Shown: one piece after another, positions 15,600 to 24,698 of the stretch
Layout of the letters: every line of letters begins with the position of its first letter
Numbering within the stretch: position 1 is the first letter of the stretch
Source: Actinomycetota bacterium
Lineage (GTDB): Bacteria; Actinomycetota; Thermoleophilia; Gaiellales; F1-60-MAGs149
Direction of reading: 5' to 3'
NCBI GenBank assembly: GCA_009885805.1
Contig: VFJZ01000046.1
Span: 1 to 57,818 of the forward strand
Length of the DNA stretch: 57,818 nucleotides
Made by a program: the position numbers and the translations under genes
Notes under the pieces: model-generated
Told to the model about the DNA's origin: nothing
The model's input: only the letters and a program-made list of their open reading frames with translations
The model's database searches: none

Positions 15600-16112
15600 T
15601 TGACATGGACGAAGGCGAGACCGGTCGACGGAGTTCCGCGCGGAGCGTTGCCAGTGGCCTGGGCGATCGCGTTCGGCGGCGCCGTGACCCTCGCGTACTG
15701 GGTCGCCAGGGCGCTCGACCACGGGCTGAACGACACCGGTCGTGAGACGTCGGAACCACCGCTGGCCATCTTCCAGGTCGGCGGGTTCGCGTTCATCGCC
15801 GGGCTCGGCGTGGTGATGTCGTGCTACTTCAGCCACGCCGCGCGGCGACACTTCGTGATCGGTGCAGGTGTGGTGGCTGCCGTGGCGGTCGCGATTCCCC
15901 TGGCGCTCACGTGGAGGGTGATGTGGGATCGTCACGCGTTCGCTGCGCTTGGCAAGCGGCTGGGGACGACGTGGTCCGGCGATCCTTCCTCTTACACCGA
16001 GGATGGCGATCAGGTCGAGGCGCGGTTCGTCGCCCGCTACCTCCGGCGCGGCGACGTTCCGGCCGAGTCCGTACTCGCGTACTACGAGCAGCGACTCGAG
16101 CGCGATGCCTGA
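15600..16112 (+). CDS. Small membrane protein of unknown function
   Basis: About 170 residues with three predicted membrane helices: VAWAIAFGGAVTLAYWVARA, LAIFQVGGFAFIAGLGVVMS and VIGAGVVAAVAVAIPLALTW. A soluble C-terminal tail of about 60 residues ends SVLAYYEQRLERDA. I do not recognise the family. The start is unclear: no ATG precedes the first helix except far upstream in non-coding-looking sequence; TTG 15600, TTG 15648 (with GGAG 4-5 nt before) or GTG 15654 are candidates. Confidence 0.5.
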   Translation: MTWTKARPVDGVPRGALPVAWAIAFGGAVTLAYWVARALDHGLNDTGRETSEPPLAIFQVGGFAFIAGLGVVMSCYFSHAARRHFVIGAGVVAAVAVAIPLALTWRVMWDRHAFAALGKRLGTTWSGDPSSYTEDGDQVEARFVARYLRRGDVPAESVLAYYEQRLERDA

Positions 16113-16244
16113 CCCTGTATCCGTGATGGGCATTGGGTGGCGGTGATCTGCCGTCGAGCGAGGGAAGCGATGAGCGTCTGGAGCCACGGGCCCGGAGACA
16201 ACCACAGATCGATCGACGTGGACCTCAACGCCTGCCGTTAGCGT

Positions 16245-17090
16245 TCAGCTACGCGCCGCCCGGACGGCACGCATGATCCGCTCGCGCCGGGCGATCACCT
16301 CGGCCGTCCGCTCGGCGTCGTAGTCGCCGCGCAGGCCGCGGCCCGACGCGACGCCGCGGTCACCGGCCGCCACCATCGCCCGCAAGCGCGCTGGCGGCTC
16401 GCGTGGCCCGTCGAGGACCGGCATCATCGACTCGGCGACGGCGAGGTGAATGTCGAGACCGGCCAGGTCTTGCACCTCGAACGGGCCGATCGCCGCCCAG
16501 CGCTGGCCGAGCCCGTGGGTGAGCGCCCGATCGACGTCCGCGAAGTCGCAGACGCCGGATTCGACAAGGTTCCACGCCTCGCGCATGACGGCGTACTGCA
16601 GGCGGTTGAGGATGAAGCCAGGGACGGCGCGCGTGAGGACGGCAGGTGCCCGGTCGAGAGCGATCGTCCATCCCACGAGTCGGTCGATCACCCACGACTC
16701 GGTCGCCGTGCCGGGGCAGATCTCAACCAGGTCCATCAGGTCGGGCGGGTTCGACCAGTGCCACGCGGCGAAGCGCGGGTCGAGCGCGAGGTCGTCCAGC
16801 GCGAGCGCCGAGGTCTGGGTCGTCACGACGGCGTCCGGGCAGCGATCGAGCGCATGAGCGAGCAGGTCGCGCTTCGGCCCAACCTCCTCCACGATCGCCT
16901 CGGAGACGAGGTCGGCGCCGTCGAGCGCCTCGTCGAGGTTGCCGGTGACGGTCACGTCCCGGATGTCGACGCCCTGCGGACGCCGCGCCCAGAGCGTGAC
17001 GTTACACCCCGCCGCCGCCAGCACACCGGCGAGGACGGCGCCCATCTTCCCGGCGCCGAGCACCGCGACCCGCGCCGGGACGCCCGTCAT
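16245..17090 (-). CDS. 3-hydroxyacyl-CoA dehydrogenase-like NAD-dependent dehydrogenase
   Basis: 281 residues. N-terminal Rossmann motif VAVLGAGKMGAVLAGVLAAA (8-27); active-site region AWHWSNPPDLMDLVEICPG with the usual HxxNP; C-terminal all-helical dimer domain from PGFILNRLQYAVMREAWNL onward. Family members oxidise 3-hydroxyacyl-CoA or related 3-hydroxy acids. ATG 17090 overlaps the stop of the RidA gene by 4 nt, so it is second in a RidA-dehydrogenase operon. Its C-terminus is partly duplicated at 15343-15466. Confidence 0.85.
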   Translation of the reverse strand: MTGVPARVAVLGAGKMGAVLAGVLAAAGCNVTLWARRPQGVDIRDVTVTGNLDEALDGADLVSEAIVEEVGPKRDLLAHALDRCPDAVVTTQTSALALDDLALDPRFAAWHWSNPPDLMDLVEICPGTATESWVIDRLVGWTIALDRAPAVLTRAVPGFILNRLQYAVMREAWNLVESGVCDFADVDRALTHGLGQRWAAIGPFEVQDLAGLDIHLAVAESMMPVLDGPREPPARLRAMVAAGDRGVASGRGLRGDYDAERTAEVIARRERIMRAVRAARS

Positions 17091-17482
17091 GCCGGGGCGG
17101 CGGCGGTGACCTCGATCTCGACGACGAGCGCCGGATCGACGAGCGCGGCGATGACGACGAGCGTCGAGGCCGGCTTCGAGTCGCCAAGGGCGGCGTCCCG
17201 TGCGGTGCGGTACAGCGGCACCTGCTCGAGGCCGGTGACGAAGGCGTTGACGCGGACGATGTGCTCGACGCCCATGCCGGCGGCCGCGAGGATGCCCTTC
17301 ACGTTCGCCCAGGTCTGCTCGTGCTGTTCGGCGTGCGTCGCCGGCAGTGAGCCGTCGGCTCGCAGACCGATCTGACCGGAGGCGTGGAACCAGCGCATGC
17401 CCGGTGCGGTCTCGACGCCCTGGCTGTAGCGGGAGGCCGATGCCACCTGGCCCGCCGGGTTGTGCATTGCGTGGATCGTCAT
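17087..17482 (-). CDS. RidA family protein (YjgF/YER057c/UK114)
   Basis: 131 residues. Conserved fold with YSQGVETAPGMRWFHASGQI, EQHEQTWANVKGILAAAGMG, VRVNAFVTGL and a C-terminal EIEVTAAAPA. RidA proteins hydrolyse reactive enamine/imine intermediates from PLP enzymes; relatives have other roles. It heads a minus-strand operon and is divergent from a class III aminotransferase, a fitting partner. TATGCT lies 6 nt before the ATG, a leaderless start. Confidence 0.85.
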   Translation of the reverse strand: MTIHAMHNPAGQVASASRYSQGVETAPGMRWFHASGQIGLRADGSLPATHAEQHEQTWANVKGILAAAGMGVEHIVRVNAFVTGLEQVPLYRTARDAALGDSKPASTLVVIAALVDPALVVEIEVTAAAPA

Positions 17483-17502
17483 CGACCGAGCATACTGCCG
17501 GC
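17483..17502. promoter_or_regulatory. Compact divergent leaderless promoter pair
   Basis: Only 20 bp separate the ATGs of the RidA gene (minus) and the aminotransferase (plus). Minus-strand TATGCT covers 17489-17494 and plus-strand CATACT covers 17491-17496; each is exactly 6 nt from its own ATG. The two -10 boxes overlap by 4 bp, so the two directions should compete for polymerase. Confidence 0.55.
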
Positions 17503-18855
17503 ATGGGTATCGCGTCGCGTCCGGCAGTCGGCGGACCGCAGGATCTGTTCTACTCGACCACCACCACCGAGGACCTGCCGCGGATGGTGCGCGGTGAGGG
17601 CATCTACCTCTGGGACGACCAGGGCAATCGGTACATCGACGCCGCCTCTGGGCCGTTCATGACCAACCTCGGCCAGGGCAACGAGCGCGTTCTGCGGGCG
17701 ATGTACGAGCAGGGGAAGCAGCTCTCGTTCACCTACGTCCGTAACACCCGGCACGACGCGAACCGCGACCTGGCGGATCGCATCGCTCGCCTCGCCGGCC
17801 CCGGGTTCGAGCGCGTCCACTTCACCTCCGGCGGCTCCGAGGCGAACGAGATGGCGATCAAGTTCCTGCGCCAGCACGCCGTCGCGACCGGGGAGCCCGA
17901 GCGGTTCCGCACGATCACGCTGATGCCGAGCTATCACGGCGCGACCCTCGGCACGATCGGCATGAACGGCGACCAGGACGCGCCGGCGATCTACGGGCCG
18001 ATGGTGACGTTCTCGGAGAAGATCCCGGCACCGCTGACCTGCCGCGCCGACAGCGCCGAGGCGGCCGCGCGGGTGTCGCTGGCCGCCCTGGAGGAGACGA
18101 TCGCGCGTGTCGGCGCGCACACGATCCTGGCGCTCGTCGTCGAGCCCGTCGGCGGGCAGTCGAGCGGCGCGAACGTCCCCGACCCGCTGTTCTTCCGTGA
18201 GGCGCGCCGGATCTGCACGGCGAACGGCATCCGCATCGTCCACGACGAGATCATGTCCGCCGTCCGTTCCGGGCGCTTCCTCGCCTCCCACTACGAGCCC
18301 GACGCGCTGCCCGACCTGGTCGTGCTGGCGAAGGGCGTCGGCGCCGGCTACGCGCCGCTCGGCGTGATGCTCGCCCCCGCGGCGATGGTGGACGAGCTCG
18401 CGGAGCTGACCGGCTTCAACATCTCGCACACCTTCAACGCCAACCCGATCTCTTGCGCCGCCGGCATCGCCGTCGTCGACGAGGTCGTCGATCGCGATCT
18501 GTGCGGTGCCGCGGAACGGCTCGGTGCCCACTTCCGCGGGCGCCTGACCGACCTCATGACACGCTGCCCGCTGGTCGGCGACGTGCGCGGCCGGGGGATG
18601 CTGCTCGGCATCGAACTGGTGCGTGACCGCGCGACGATGGAGCGCTTCGGGCCCGAGTTCGACCCGGCCGACCGGCTCCGGCTGCACGCGGCGCGCCACG
18701 GCCTCCTGCTCTACGCCCGTCGCCAGAACGCCGGCCGCTTCGGCGACTGGTCGACGCTCGCGCCGCCGCTCATCTCCACCGCGGCGGAGCTGGACGAGCT
18801 GGCAGAGCGCCTCGGCCGCGCCCTGGACGACGCGGCCGAGGAGTTGCTCGTCTGA
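17503..18855 (+). CDS. Class III (omega-type) aminotransferase
   Basis: 450 residues of PLP fold type I. Seen: GIYLWDDQGNRYIDAASGP, FTSGGSEANEMAIKFLRQ (phosphate cup), SYHGATLGTIGMNG, IVHDEIMSAVRSGRF (Asp pairing with the pyridine N), VVLAKGVGAGYAPLGVML with the PLP lysine, and HTFNANPISCAAG. Members transfer amino groups from omega-amines or beta-amino acids to pyruvate or 2-oxoglutarate; substrate unknown. Leaderless ATG 17503 shares a 20-bp intergenic region with a RidA gene, consistent with imine-releasing chemistry. Confidence 0.88.
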   Translation: MGIASRPAVGGPQDLFYSTTTTEDLPRMVRGEGIYLWDDQGNRYIDAASGPFMTNLGQGNERVLRAMYEQGKQLSFTYVRNTRHDANRDLADRIARLAGPGFERVHFTSGGSEANEMAIKFLRQHAVATGEPERFRTITLMPSYHGATLGTIGMNGDQDAPAIYGPMVTFSEKIPAPLTCRADSAEAAARVSLAALEETIARVGAHTILALVVEPVGGQSSGANVPDPLFFREARRICTANGIRIVHDEIMSAVRSGRFLASHYEPDALPDLVVLAKGVGAGYAPLGVMLAPAAMVDELAELTGFNISHTFNANPISCAAGIAVVDEVVDRDLCGAAERLGAHFRGRLTDLMTRCPLVGDVRGRGMLLGIELVRDRATMERFGPEFDPADRLRLHAARHGLLLYARRQNAGRFGDWSTLAPPLISTAAELDELAERLGRALDDAAEELLV

Positions 18856-18858
18856 CCG

Positions 18859-19410
18859 CTACGCGGTGATGGGGTGTCCGCCCGCGATCTCGGTCACGGT
18901 CATCGCCCGGGGTCGCAAGGTGCCGCCGAGCGCGAGCACGAGGAAGCCGATGCCGCTCAGCAGCAGGGCGATGCCGACGATGATGCCGAACAGCGCCAGG
19001 CGCTCCGCCATGTAGGCGGTGTTGAGCGCCGTCGAGAGCGCCGTCTCCGTCACCCACACCTGCCGCAGTCCGTTCTCGACCGGCTGGCCGTTGGCGTCCT
19101 TCGCCGCTGCCGTCTCGTCGTTTGTCGGCTTGCCCCCACCGTCGATGAAGCGGCCCATCTCGGAGTACGTCTGACCGCCGGTCATCGCCATCGTGTGGAC
19201 GCGCATGACGTCGGCGAACGCGCGTGCCTCGTCACCGGTGTCGACCAGTTGGCCGGGGATGGTGGAGTCCGGCGTGCCGATGATGCGCTCCTGTCGCAGC
19301 GAGTCGCGCACCTCGCTGTAGCCCGTCGCGCCGATGAAGATGGCGGCCGCGCCGAAGAGGACGAGGACGATGCCGCCGAGGAGTCCGCCGAGTTCGATCA
19401 ACCTGCGCAT
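18859..19410 (-). CDS. Membrane protein with two terminal helices
   Basis: 183 residues. An N-terminal hydrophobic helix (LLGGIVLVLFGAAAIFIGAT), an extracytoplasmic loop of about 100 residues rich in polar residues, and a C-terminal helix (LFGIIVGIALLLSGIGFLVL). No family recognised. ATG 19410 has AAGGAG about 8 nt upstream. It ends 3 bp from the convergent aminotransferase. Confidence 0.7.
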   Translation of the reverse strand: MRRLIELGGLLGGIVLVLFGAAAIFIGATGYSEVRDSLRQERIIGTPDSTIPGQLVDTGDEARAFADVMRVHTMAMTGGQTYSEMGRFIDGGGKPTNDETAAAKDANGQPVENGLRQVWVTETALSTALNTAYMAERLALFGIIVGIALLLSGIGFLVLALGGTLRPRAMTVTEIAGGHPITA

Positions 19411-19527
19411 GATGCGCTCCTTTTGTAGCCTGCACCCGCAACGGTCGCGGCCGCGGCGCGCGACGACATCGGGGGAGACCCGCACGTCTGCTGCGGGTGG
19501 CACGCACTCGCCTACAATCTCCGCCTG

Positions 19528-20505
19528 GTGGCCGCGGCGGAGATCACGTACCTGGAGGCGATCCGCCTCGCGATGCGGGACGCCATGCGCGACGACGAGC
19601 GCGTCTTCCTGCTCGGCGAGGACGTCGGCCACTTCGGCGGCGCGTTCGGCGTCACGCAGGGCCTTCTTGACGAGTTCGGGGGCGACCGGGTGATCGACAC
19701 GCCGATCTCGGAGGAGGGGTTCATCGGTGCGGCGTTCGGTGCGGCCTGGATGGGCGAGCGTCCAATCGCGGAACTGCAGTTCGCCGACTTCGTCTCCTGC
19801 CCCTTCGACCAGATCGTCACCGTCGGGGCCAAGACCCACTGGCGCAACGGCATCGCGTTGCCCGTCGTGATCCGACTGCCCTCGGGCGGCGGCGTCCGCG
19901 GCGGCCCCTTCCATGCCTCGTCGCCGGAGGGCTGGTTTGTCGGCACCGCCGGCCTGAAGGTCGTCTGTCCGGGAACGGTGGAAGACGCGTACGGGCTCCT
20001 CCGCGCCGCCGTCGAGGACGACGATCCGGTGCTGTACTTCGAGCACAAGGCGCTGTACCGGCGTCTCCGCGCTCCTCAGCCGGACGCTTCCTACCGTGTG
20101 CCGATCGGCCGCGCGCGCGTCGCTCGGGACGGGACTGACGTCTCCGTCATCACGTACGGCTCGGGCGTCTCCCTGGCCCTCGGCGTGGCCGAGGCGATGG
20201 CGCCGGGAGCGTCCGTCGAGGTCCTCGACCTGCGCACGATCTGGCCACTCGACGTCGAGGCGGTGCTGGAGTCGGTCGCGCGCACCTCGCGGGCGCTCGT
20301 GCTGCAGGAGGCATCGCGTTCGACGGGCGCCGCCAACACGATCGTGTCCCTGGTCGCACAGCGCGCGTTCGAGCGCCTCGACGCGCCGATCAGGGTCGTC
20401 GCGCCGCCCGACACGCCCGTGCCCTATGCGCCGGAGCTCGAGGACGCCTACCTGCCGTCGGCGGCGGGCCTCACCAGCGCGCTGGAGGATCTCCTTGGCT
20501 ACTGA
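19528..20505 (+). CDS. 2-oxoacid dehydrogenase E1 component, beta subunit
   Basis: 325 residues of the transketolase-like pyrimidine domain plus C-terminal domain. Seen: LLGEDVGHFGGAFGVTQGL, DTPISEEGFIGAAFGAAWMG, HASSPEGWFVGTAGLKVVCP and SVITYGSGVSLALG. It works with the alpha subunit encoded next to decarboxylate a 2-oxoacid (pyruvate, branched-chain acid or acetoin) on thiamine diphosphate. No E2 or E3 gene is near. GTG 19528 is the annotated-style start; TACAAT at 19513-19518 lies 9 nt upstream (6 nt before an in-frame CTG), so the mRNA should be nearly leaderless. Gene order beta-alpha is reversed from common operons. Confidence 0.88.
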   Translation: MAAAEITYLEAIRLAMRDAMRDDERVFLLGEDVGHFGGAFGVTQGLLDEFGGDRVIDTPISEEGFIGAAFGAAWMGERPIAELQFADFVSCPFDQIVTVGAKTHWRNGIALPVVIRLPSGGGVRGGPFHASSPEGWFVGTAGLKVVCPGTVEDAYGLLRAAVEDDDPVLYFEHKALYRRLRAPQPDASYRVPIGRARVARDGTDVSVITYGSGVSLALGVAEAMAPGASVEVLDLRTIWPLDVEAVLESVARTSRALVLQEASRSTGAANTIVSLVAQRAFERLDAPIRVVAPPDTPVPYAPELEDAYLPSAAGLTSALEDLLGY

Positions 20506-21511
20506 CGCGTCCGCCGTCATCCCCTGCGAGGAGGCGCCCGCTGTCGACGACGACGTCCGGCGCCGGATCTTCCGTTGTGTCCTGCTCCACCGGTTGATGG
20601 AGGAGCGGATCATGCTGCTCTACAAGCAGGGGCGGATCCCGGGCTCCGTCTACACCGGCCGTGGCCAGGAGGCGGTCGGCGCCGCCGCCGGCGTCGCGCT
20701 CTCGGCTGACGACGTCGTGGCGCCGCTCAACCGCGAGATGGGCTGCCACATCGCGCGCGGCGTCACCGTCGCCCACATCTTCCGCAACTACCTCGGTCGT
20801 GCCACCGGCCCGACGGGCGGCCGTGACGGCAACATGCATTTTGGCGTCCCGGAGCAGGGCGTCTTTCCGCTCGTCTCGATGCTGGGCGATCTGGTGCCGG
20901 TGATGGTCGGCGCCGCCCTCGCCTTCAAGAGGCGCGGCGAGCCGCGCGTCGCTTTGACCTTCTTCGGCGACGGTGCCTTCAACTGCGGCGACACGCACGA
21001 GGGGCTGAACCTCGCCGGTGCGCTGAACGTGCCCGCGGTGTTCATCGCTCAGTCGAACCGGGTCGCGTACTCGACGTTCACGGAGCGCTCGATGCGCAAT
21101 CCGGTGCTGGCGCAGCGGATCGAGGGCGGCTACTCGATCCCCTGTCCGCGCGTTGATGGCACCGATGCACTGGCGGTGTACAGCACGGTGCGCGAGGCGG
21201 TCGAGCGGGCGCGCAGCGGTGACGGGCCCCAGGCCGTCGAGGCGCTGACCGTACGGATGGACGGCCACGCCGCACACGACGACGCTCGTTACATGGACCG
21301 CGAGCTCCTGCACGAGTACGCCACCCGTCGCGACCCGGTCGAGCGGCTCGCGGCGCGGCTGATCGCCGACGGCATGTCGGCGGACGAGGTCGCATCGCTG
21401 CGGGACGCCGCCGCGGCGGAGGTCGCCGCGGGCCTGGCGGAGGCGGAGGCGGCGCCGGCGCCCGACCCGGCGACCCTCGAGCAGGGGGTGTACGCCTCGC
21501 CGGTGCGCTGA
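20495..21511 (+). CDS. 2-oxoacid dehydrogenase E1 component, alpha subunit
   Basis: 338 residues. Thiamine diphosphate motif GDGAFNCGDTHEGLNLAG (GDG to N), preceded by GPTGGRDGNMHFG and RGQEAVGAAAGVALS. TTG 20495 is taken as start because GGAGGA (20484-20489) sits 5 nt upstream and no ATG or GTG precedes the conserved N-terminus (RRRIFRCVLLHRLMEERIML). It overlaps the beta gene by 11 nt. Together they form the heterotetrameric E1; substrate is not resolved. Confidence 0.86.
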   Translation: MATDASAVIPCEEAPAVDDDVRRRIFRCVLLHRLMEERIMLLYKQGRIPGSVYTGRGQEAVGAAAGVALSADDVVAPLNREMGCHIARGVTVAHIFRNYLGRATGPTGGRDGNMHFGVPEQGVFPLVSMLGDLVPVMVGAALAFKRRGEPRVALTFFGDGAFNCGDTHEGLNLAGALNVPAVFIAQSNRVAYSTFTERSMRNPVLAQRIEGGYSIPCPRVDGTDALAVYSTVREAVERARSGDGPQAVEALTVRMDGHAAHDDARYMDRELLHEYATRRDPVERLAARLIADGMSADEVASLRDAAAAEVAAGLAEAEAAPAPDPATLEQGVYASPVR

Positions 21512-21529
21512 CGGGCGGGGCTGACGGGC

Positions 21530-21600
21530 GGGGCCTGACCCCGTAGTGCAGCGGACCGGGGACTGGCCCCAAGAATGCCGGTTTGCGGGGACAGGTCTCG
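21530..21600. repeat. Short GGGG-N5-CCCC palindromes, probable degenerate REP-like repeats
   Basis: GGGGCCTGACCCC at 21530-21542 and GGGGACTGGCCCC at 21558-21570 are small palindromes in the gap between the E1 alpha gene and the M20 peptidase; GGGGACAGGTC at 21587-21597 may be a third, decayed one. They could act as a terminator or be mobile palindromes. They differ from the REPs at 35918-36717. Confidence 0.4.
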
Positions 21601-21684
21601 AAAATTGGCGCGCAAGGTGTGCTCAGGGCGACACACAGTCCTACGCGCACGTCGCCGGGTGTCCGCGGAAGCGCGCGGATCGTG

Positions 21685-21698
21685 CAGAATGCTGCGCC
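21685..21698 (+). promoter_or_regulatory. Leaderless-type promoter of the M20 peptidase gene
   Basis: CAGAAT (21685-21690) lies 8 nt before GTG 21699 and no ribosome-binding site is present. Confidence 0.4.
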
Positions 21699-22748
21699 GT
21701 GGCGCACGCCAGTCTCGTTGCCGATGTCGCCGCGATCGCGGCGATTCCTGCGCCGACCGGTGCCGAGGAACAGCGTCTCGCCTGGCTCGAACGCCGGCTG
21801 CACGACGCGCCGGGAATCCGTTCTCGGGACGACGTCGGCAACCTGATCTGGCGCTGGGGAACCGGACGGCCCGAGCTGGCGATCTTCGCGCACGTCGACA
21901 CCGTCTTCGCCGCCGACGTCGATCACACCGTCCGCGAGCGGGACGGCTGGCTTCACGGGCCCGGTGTTGGCGACAACGCCGCTGCCGTCGCCGTCGCCGT
22001 CCACGCGGTCGAGCAGGTCCTCCGTGAGGCGGTGCTCGCGTCAGGCGCGGTGGCGTTCACGGTCGGCGAGGAGGGACTCGGGAACCTCCGCGGCGCACAC
22101 CACGCGTGCGCGACCCTGCGCCCTGATGCGGTGATCGCGGTCGAGGGTCACGGGCTCGACGAGATCTGCGTCGAAGCCGTTGGCTCGTTCCGCGCCCGCC
22201 TCACGATGGCGGGTCCCGGCGGCCATTCGTGGTGGGATCGCGGCCGCCCGAGCGCCCTCCATGCTCTCGTCTCGCTCCTCACGGTCCTTCTCTCCGAGGC
22301 CGCGCCGGATGCCCCGGTGAACCTCGGCCGGGTCGAGGGCGGCGGCGCCATCAATGCGATCGCCGCACTCGCCACCGGCACGATCGAGTCACGGTCGCTC
22401 TCCGACGACGCGCTCGACGCCTTCGCCGCCGGCCTCGCCGACCTGTGCGTGCCCGCGCCGCTGACGCTCACGGTCGAACCGCTCGGTCGCAGGCCCGCAG
22501 GGCGGATCGCCCCCGATCACCCGCTTGTCGCCGCAGTCCGCAACGTCCGCCGCACGATCGGCCTCCCCGACGTCCTCGCCGACGGCTCGACCGACGCCAA
22601 CGCGGCGCTCGCCGCCGGCATCCCGGCGCTCAGTATCGGCTGCGCGCGCGGGCACGATATGCACGCGACGAGCGAGCGGATCGAGACAGCGTCGCTCGGC
22701 GCCGGGCTCGCCCAACTCACCGGAGTCCTACGACGACTCCTCGCGTAG
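21699..22748 (+). CDS. M20-family zinc peptidase/deacylase
   Basis: 349 residues. Metal ligands in LAIFAHVDTVF (His), HGPGVGDNAAAVAVAVH (bridging Asp), VGEEGLGNLRG (Glu-Glu) and a C-terminal GHDMHATSE. A dimerisation domain is inserted after AVGSFRARLTMAGPGGHSWW. GTG 21699 is preferred; the longer frame runs through palindromic intergenic DNA. Relatives cleave dipeptides, N-acyl amino acids or carbamoyl groups. It stands alone, 187 bp after the E1 genes. Confidence 0.83.
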   Translation: MAHASLVADVAAIAAIPAPTGAEEQRLAWLERRLHDAPGIRSRDDVGNLIWRWGTGRPELAIFAHVDTVFAADVDHTVRERDGWLHGPGVGDNAAAVAVAVHAVEQVLREAVLASGAVAFTVGEEGLGNLRGAHHACATLRPDAVIAVEGHGLDEICVEAVGSFRARLTMAGPGGHSWWDRGRPSALHALVSLLTVLLSEAAPDAPVNLGRVEGGGAINAIAALATGTIESRSLSDDALDAFAAGLADLCVPAPLTLTVEPLGRRPAGRIAPDHPLVAAVRNVRRTIGLPDVLADGSTDANAALAAGIPALSIGCARGHDMHATSERIETASLGAGLAQLTGVLRRLLA

Positions 22749-22803
22749 CGGCGCTCCTCTACACTCGGCACTCGTACGGGCGCATCACCACGGAGGGCGG
22801 GCG

Positions 22804-24273
22804 ATGATCAGGACCGGCGACGAGTACCGGGCTTCCCTGCAGGACGGTCGCGAGATCTGGATCGACGGCGAGCGCGTCGACGACGTCACGACGCACCCGT
22901 CCTTCCGGCCCGTCGTGGATATCCGCGCCCGGATCTACGACATGGCACACGACCCGGCGACGCGCGACGTGATGACCTACACCGACGACACGGGCGACAC
23001 CTGTGCCGTCGGGCTCAAGCTTCCGCATACGCAGGAGGATTGGCACCGAAAGCGCGCGTCGACGGATGCCGTCCTCGATGACATCGCCGGTGTCGTGACG
23101 CGCGTCGGCGACGAGACGGTCGGCGAGATGTGGTCGCTCTGGGACGGCCGTGACGTCCTGAACGAGGTCGACCCACGGTTCGCGGAGAACATCGAGCGTC
23201 ACATCCACGAGGTCATCCGGCACGACCCGTTCCACGTCTCCGCGAACACCGATCCCAAGGGCGATCGCTCGAAGATGCCCCAGGATCAGGACCCCGACTT
23301 TCTCCTGCACCTCGTCCGCGAGACCGACAACGGCATCGTCGTTCGCGGCGCGAAGTACGAGACCGCCGCCGCCTATGCAAACCAGGCGTTCGTAAAGCCG
23401 ACGATCGCGAACTGGGGTACCGAGGCGATGTCCGACTATGCCCTCGGCTTCATCTGCGACATGGGCGCGAAGGGCCTCCGGCATCTCTGCCGCACCGGTT
23501 TCGCGGGTCGCGCGCCAATCGCGGATTATCCGCTCGCGAACCGGTTCGACGAGGTCGACACACTGCTGATCTTCGACGACGTCGAGATCCCGTGGGAGAA
23601 CGTGCTGTTCTACCGTCACACGCGTGGCGCGCAGCACATCCGCGCGACGCTTCACCGCTACTCGGCGTTCGCGTTCGTCCAGCGCAACCTGCGCGTCGCC
23701 GATCTTCTGATCGGCGCGGCACTATTCAACGTTCGCCAGACCGGCCTTGAGAAGCAGCAAGCGGTGCAGGAGAAGCTCGCGCGGCTCGCCTGCTACCGGG
23801 TCGGGATCGACGCGCATCTGACGGCGTCGATCGCGAACGCCGGGCCGTCACCCGCGGGCCTGCTGATGCCGAATCAGTCGCTGCTCTACTGCGGCCGTGT
23901 GTTCGCCTGCACACAGCTGCACGAGATGATCCATCTCGCCCGCGAGTTGTGCGGCGGCCAGATCTGCGTGACGCCCGACGCGGCGATGTTCGAGACTGCG
24001 GGGCCAGCGGAGTGGCTGGACAAGTTCTACTCGATCAACGACACCTGGCAGGCCGACGATCGTCGACGCCTGCTGGCGTTCGCCCGCGACCTGATCAACT
24101 CCGACTCCGCCGGCCACCGGCTGACGTTCCAGCTCTTCGCCCAGGCCCCCCCCTATGCCCATCTGAACGCCGTCTACCGGGCGTTCGACTGGGACGGGCC
24201 GCTCGCGATGGTCAAGGACGCCGCCGGCCTCTCCGACCGCGTCTACCGGGGCGCGGAGGCGCCAGTCTCATGA
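22804..24273 (+). CDS. hpaB: HpaB-family FADH2-dependent aromatic monooxygenase
   Basis: 489 residues of the 4-hydroxyphenylacetate 3-monooxygenase oxygenase family (acyl-CoA dehydrogenase fold). Seen: MIRTGDEYRASLQDGREIWI at the N-terminus, then YALGFICDMGAKGLRHLCR, LLIFDDVEIPWENVLFYRHT and RELCGGQICVTPDAAMFE. It hydroxylates a phenol using reduced FAD from a separate reductase, not seen nearby. GGAGGGCGGG precedes ATG 22804. It starts an operon with RidA, DUF1028 and a copper amine oxidase. That context suggests breakdown of an aromatic amine such as tyramine through 4-hydroxyphenylacetate (inference). Confidence 0.87.
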   Translation: MIRTGDEYRASLQDGREIWIDGERVDDVTTHPSFRPVVDIRARIYDMAHDPATRDVMTYTDDTGDTCAVGLKLPHTQEDWHRKRASTDAVLDDIAGVVTRVGDETVGEMWSLWDGRDVLNEVDPRFAENIERHIHEVIRHDPFHVSANTDPKGDRSKMPQDQDPDFLLHLVRETDNGIVVRGAKYETAAAYANQAFVKPTIANWGTEAMSDYALGFICDMGAKGLRHLCRTGFAGRAPIADYPLANRFDEVDTLLIFDDVEIPWENVLFYRHTRGAQHIRATLHRYSAFAFVQRNLRVADLLIGAALFNVRQTGLEKQQAVQEKLARLACYRVGIDAHLTASIANAGPSPAGLLMPNQSLLYCGRVFACTQLHEMIHLARELCGGQICVTPDAAMFETAGPAEWLDKFYSINDTWQADDRRRLLAFARDLINSDSAGHRLTFQLFAQAPPYAHLNAVYRAFDWDGPLAMVKDAAGLSDRVYRGAEAPVS

Positions 24274-24698
24274 GCAACCGCATCACCGTTGGCGGCCACA
24301 TCCGCGTCCGCCCGTTCAACACCGCCGACACCTATCCCGAGCAGAACCTCGGCAACGACCTCGCGCAGGCCGTCATCGCCGGCCACACGATCTACCTGCG
24401 CGGACAGGTCGCGCAGGACCTGGAGACGCGGGAGAACGTCGCGATCGGCGATGCGGCGGGACAGGCGGCGAAGGTGATGGACAACATCGAGACGCTGCTC
24501 GCGGAGTGCGGGGCGCGGCTCGAGCACGTCGTCAGCTGCCACGTCTACCTGACGGACATCCGCCACCGGGAGCCGGTCTACCGCGTCCTCGGCGAGCGGA
24601 TGCCGGGCGTGCATCCGGTGTTCACAGGGCTCGTCGTCCAGGCGCTCGCCCGCCCGGAGTGGCTCGTCGAGGTGACGGCGACGGCGGTCCTGCCATGA
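24270..24698 (+). CDS. RidA family protein (second copy)
   Basis: 142 residues. Seen: NLGNDLAQAVIAGHTIYLRG, AAKVMDNIETLLAECGARLE, VVSCHVYLTDIRHREPVYRV and VVQALARPEWLVEVTATAVL. It overlaps HpaB and the DUF1028 gene by 4 nt each (ATGA), so it is fixed in this operon. RidA relatives in catabolic operons deaminate or detoxify imines; the amine oxidase downstream would be a natural imine source. Confidence 0.85.
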   Translation: MSNRITVGGHIRVRPFNTADTYPEQNLGNDLAQAVIAGHTIYLRGQVAQDLETRENVAIGDAAGQAAKVMDNIETLLAECGARLEHVVSCHVYLTDIRHREPVYRVLGERMPGVHPVFTGLVVQALARPEWLVEVTATAVLP

